A stretch of DNA of 64,000 bases, taken from Pseudomonadota bacterium (lineage in GTDB: Bacteria > Pseudomonadota > Gammaproteobacteria > Burkholderiales > Burkholderiaceae_B). The notes under the pieces were generated by a model. That model made no database searches. It saw only the letters and a program-made list of their open reading frames with translations, and was not told the origin of the DNA. Below, piece by piece: positions 62,880 to 64,000 of the stretch (its first letter is position 1; the number at the start of each line of letters is the position of its first letter). The translations under genes were made by a program, and so were the position numbers. The DNA lies in contig JAEWEV010000025.1 of the NCBI GenBank assembly GCA_023389155.1, positions 124,001 through 188,000 of the forward strand. The letters run 5' to 3'.

Positions 62880-64000
62880 TCAGTCCCCTTCTGCCAGCGG
62901 CCTGGAAACCAGATGTGCCTGCCAGAACGGATGCCACGTCCCTGATTGCTCCCTGACAGGATTGCCGAGCCCGCTGACAGGCGAAAAAAACGTTTCTGCC
63001 GATGCCTGCACAAACAGTGCCGGCTGGTCGGTAAATTGCTGACTGACGTTTATCGTGAAGCCGAGGGGACGAGTCCGATAACTGTCACGCAGGTCGTAGT
63101 ACGGAACCAGTCCGCCGCCGCTCCACTGCTGCCGGCCAATAACGGCTCTTGAATTGGCAAGTGGATTGGCATCGCCCCCAAAAATATTCCAGTTGGTACT
63201 CTGCGTTACCCAGCGCCAGAAATCGATATCCCCGAAGCTGTCGGGCGCGTTCCGGTCATAAGGCAGGTCTGCCGCCAGTTCACTGGCATTGCCCCCCGGA
63301 ATCCATGCCCACCCCATGGGATATTCCCGGTAATAACAACCAATGTATTGATTGCTCCTGAGCGCGTGATAGGATTCTGTGTCCGTAGATTGCCAGTTTC
63401 CGCTATCATCAAGCATGGTTTGACCCCGCCGGCGCAGTTCGTGACGCAACGTCGGACATTGATAATGAACCTCCCAGCTATTGCGTGCTACGGCATCACG
63501 CTTACCAAGAAAGTCATAAACGGAAATGACATCTTCGATAAAGGATCGATAGTTTGCGTTGGGTGGATAACGTGTGGTGAAAGATTCCTCCAGGTGATTG
63601 TGGGCGGACCACGTCAACGGTGCGGTCCGGTCTGCAGGAAATCGTACAGGAACATCGGCTTGCTGCCTGCCAGTCGAATTTTGTGATGAACGTGCAGTTT
63701 GCATTACCGTACTTTGCGGATAATTTTGCTGTAGCACCTGGTTGATGGCGTGATCCCTCGCACTTTGCATCGTATTGTGGACGGCGGTTGACGCCGAAAG
63801 GAGTACGTGCCGAACAATGCGATCATGTTCTGCGAAAAGGCGCGACAATTCACCACCCTGTCTTGCCATCTGGTTCAGTGTCACCGCCCTGGCCGACGCA
63901 GTATAGCCAGCGAGATGGCCTGGTCCGAACATCATTCCAATCACATGGGCAGGCGGATTGAACTGGACGAGCTGCCTTCCCTGCGTTGCTGCAAACAAAC
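62880..64000 (-). CDS. TadG-like pilus protein, 5' part outside the window
   Basis: The frame is open from a TGA at 62880-62882 to the right edge. A TTG at 63998 is the only visible start and is probably internal. The visible 370 residues are hydrophilic, with LTWSAHNHLEESFTTRYPPN, CPTLRHELRRRGQTMLDD, GDIDFWRWVTQSTNWNIFGGDANPLAN and LYRTRPLGFTINVSQQFTDQP-like segments. Two cysteines (YHCPT-like and IGCYY) may pair. No vWA domain is visible in this part. Location immediately before the TadE-like gene, and the large extracytoplasmic character, suggest a TadG-type protein. Confidence 0.5.
   Translation of the reverse strand, partial: LFAATQGRQLVQFNPPAHVIGMMFGPGHLAGYTASARAVTLNQMARQGGELSRLFAEHDRIVRHVLLSASTAVHNTMQSARDHAINQVLQQNYPQSTVMQTARSSQNSTGRQQADVPVRFPADRTAPLTWSAHNHLEESFTTRYPPNANYRSFIEDVISVYDFLGKRDAVARNSWEVHYQCPTLRHELRRRGQTMLDDSGNWQSTDTESYHALRSNQYIGCYYREYPMGWAWIPGGNASELAADLPYDRNAPDSFGDIDFWRWVTQSTNWNIFGGDANPLANSRAVIGRQQWSGGGLVPYYDLRDSYRTRPLGFTINVSQQFTDQPALFVQASAETFFSPVSGLGNPVREQSGTWHPFWQAHLVSRPLAEGD

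Overview
The window looks like chromosomal DNA of a betaproteobacterium, most likely Burkholderiales, family Alcaligenaceae. The support is inferential: two orphan Bug-type periplasmic receptors beside CaiB/BaiF CoA-transferases, a type II homoserine kinase next to a BPSS1780-family membrane protein, a DUF2069 protein next to a YihY-type protein, an orn/acpS/nagZ/uvrC/pgsA block and a class Ia ribonucleotide reductase with its own ferredoxin. An Advenella-like genus would fit, but this was not tested by alignment. No tRNA, rRNA, CRISPR array, insertion sequence or prophage gene was recognised. Almost all of the first 42 kb is housekeeping.

Layout, left to right. 1-9.2 kb: the start of leuC (running off the left edge), an omega-amino-acid:pyruvate aminotransferase, fumarylacetoacetase, aroC, selO, a DUF2069 protein and a YihY-family protein. 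9.2-13.6 kb: a CBS-domain protein and a three-gene operon (zinc alcohol dehydrogenase, diacylglycerol-kinase-like protein, metallophosphoesterase). 13.3-17.4 kb: nrdA-nrdB-ferredoxin behind two NrdR boxes. 17.6-28.3 kb: dusA with a ClC transporter, thrB, an M48 lipoprotein, etfBA, a histone-deacetylase-like hydrolase and mltB. 28.6-42.7 kb: aceA, an MFS exporter, pgsA, uvrC, nagZ, acpS, orn, a Ste24-like protease, rsgA, a Nudix hydrolase, rplS and a 1-Cys peroxiredoxin. Between rplS and the peroxiredoxin lie a 13-bp tandem repeat and a LexA-box promoter facing a small membrane protein.

42.8-54.6 kb is a carboxylic-acid catabolism locus built as two arms facing away from a pair of convergent LysR genes. 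The left arm carries an AidB-like acyl-CoA dehydrogenase, a Bug receptor, a CaiB CoA-transferase and a second acyl-CoA dehydrogenase. The right arm carries a Bug receptor, a CaiB CoA-transferase, an SDR dehydrogenase and a MaoC-type hydratase. Together they supply capture, CoA activation, oxidation, hydration and a second oxidation. No thiolase and no TctA/TctB permease is present, and the substrate cannot be read from the sequence.

54.6-64 kb is a tad (Flp pilus) locus read leftward: a TadG-like gene (cut by the right edge), a TadE-like pseudopilin, an unknown secreted protein, rcpC/cpaB, the secretin rcpA/cpaC, a TadA ATPase fused to an FHA domain, tadB, tadC and a DUF192 gene. Neighbouring genes overlap or abut, so the locus is probably one transcript. 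flp, the prepilin peptidase, tadZ and tadD are not in the window.
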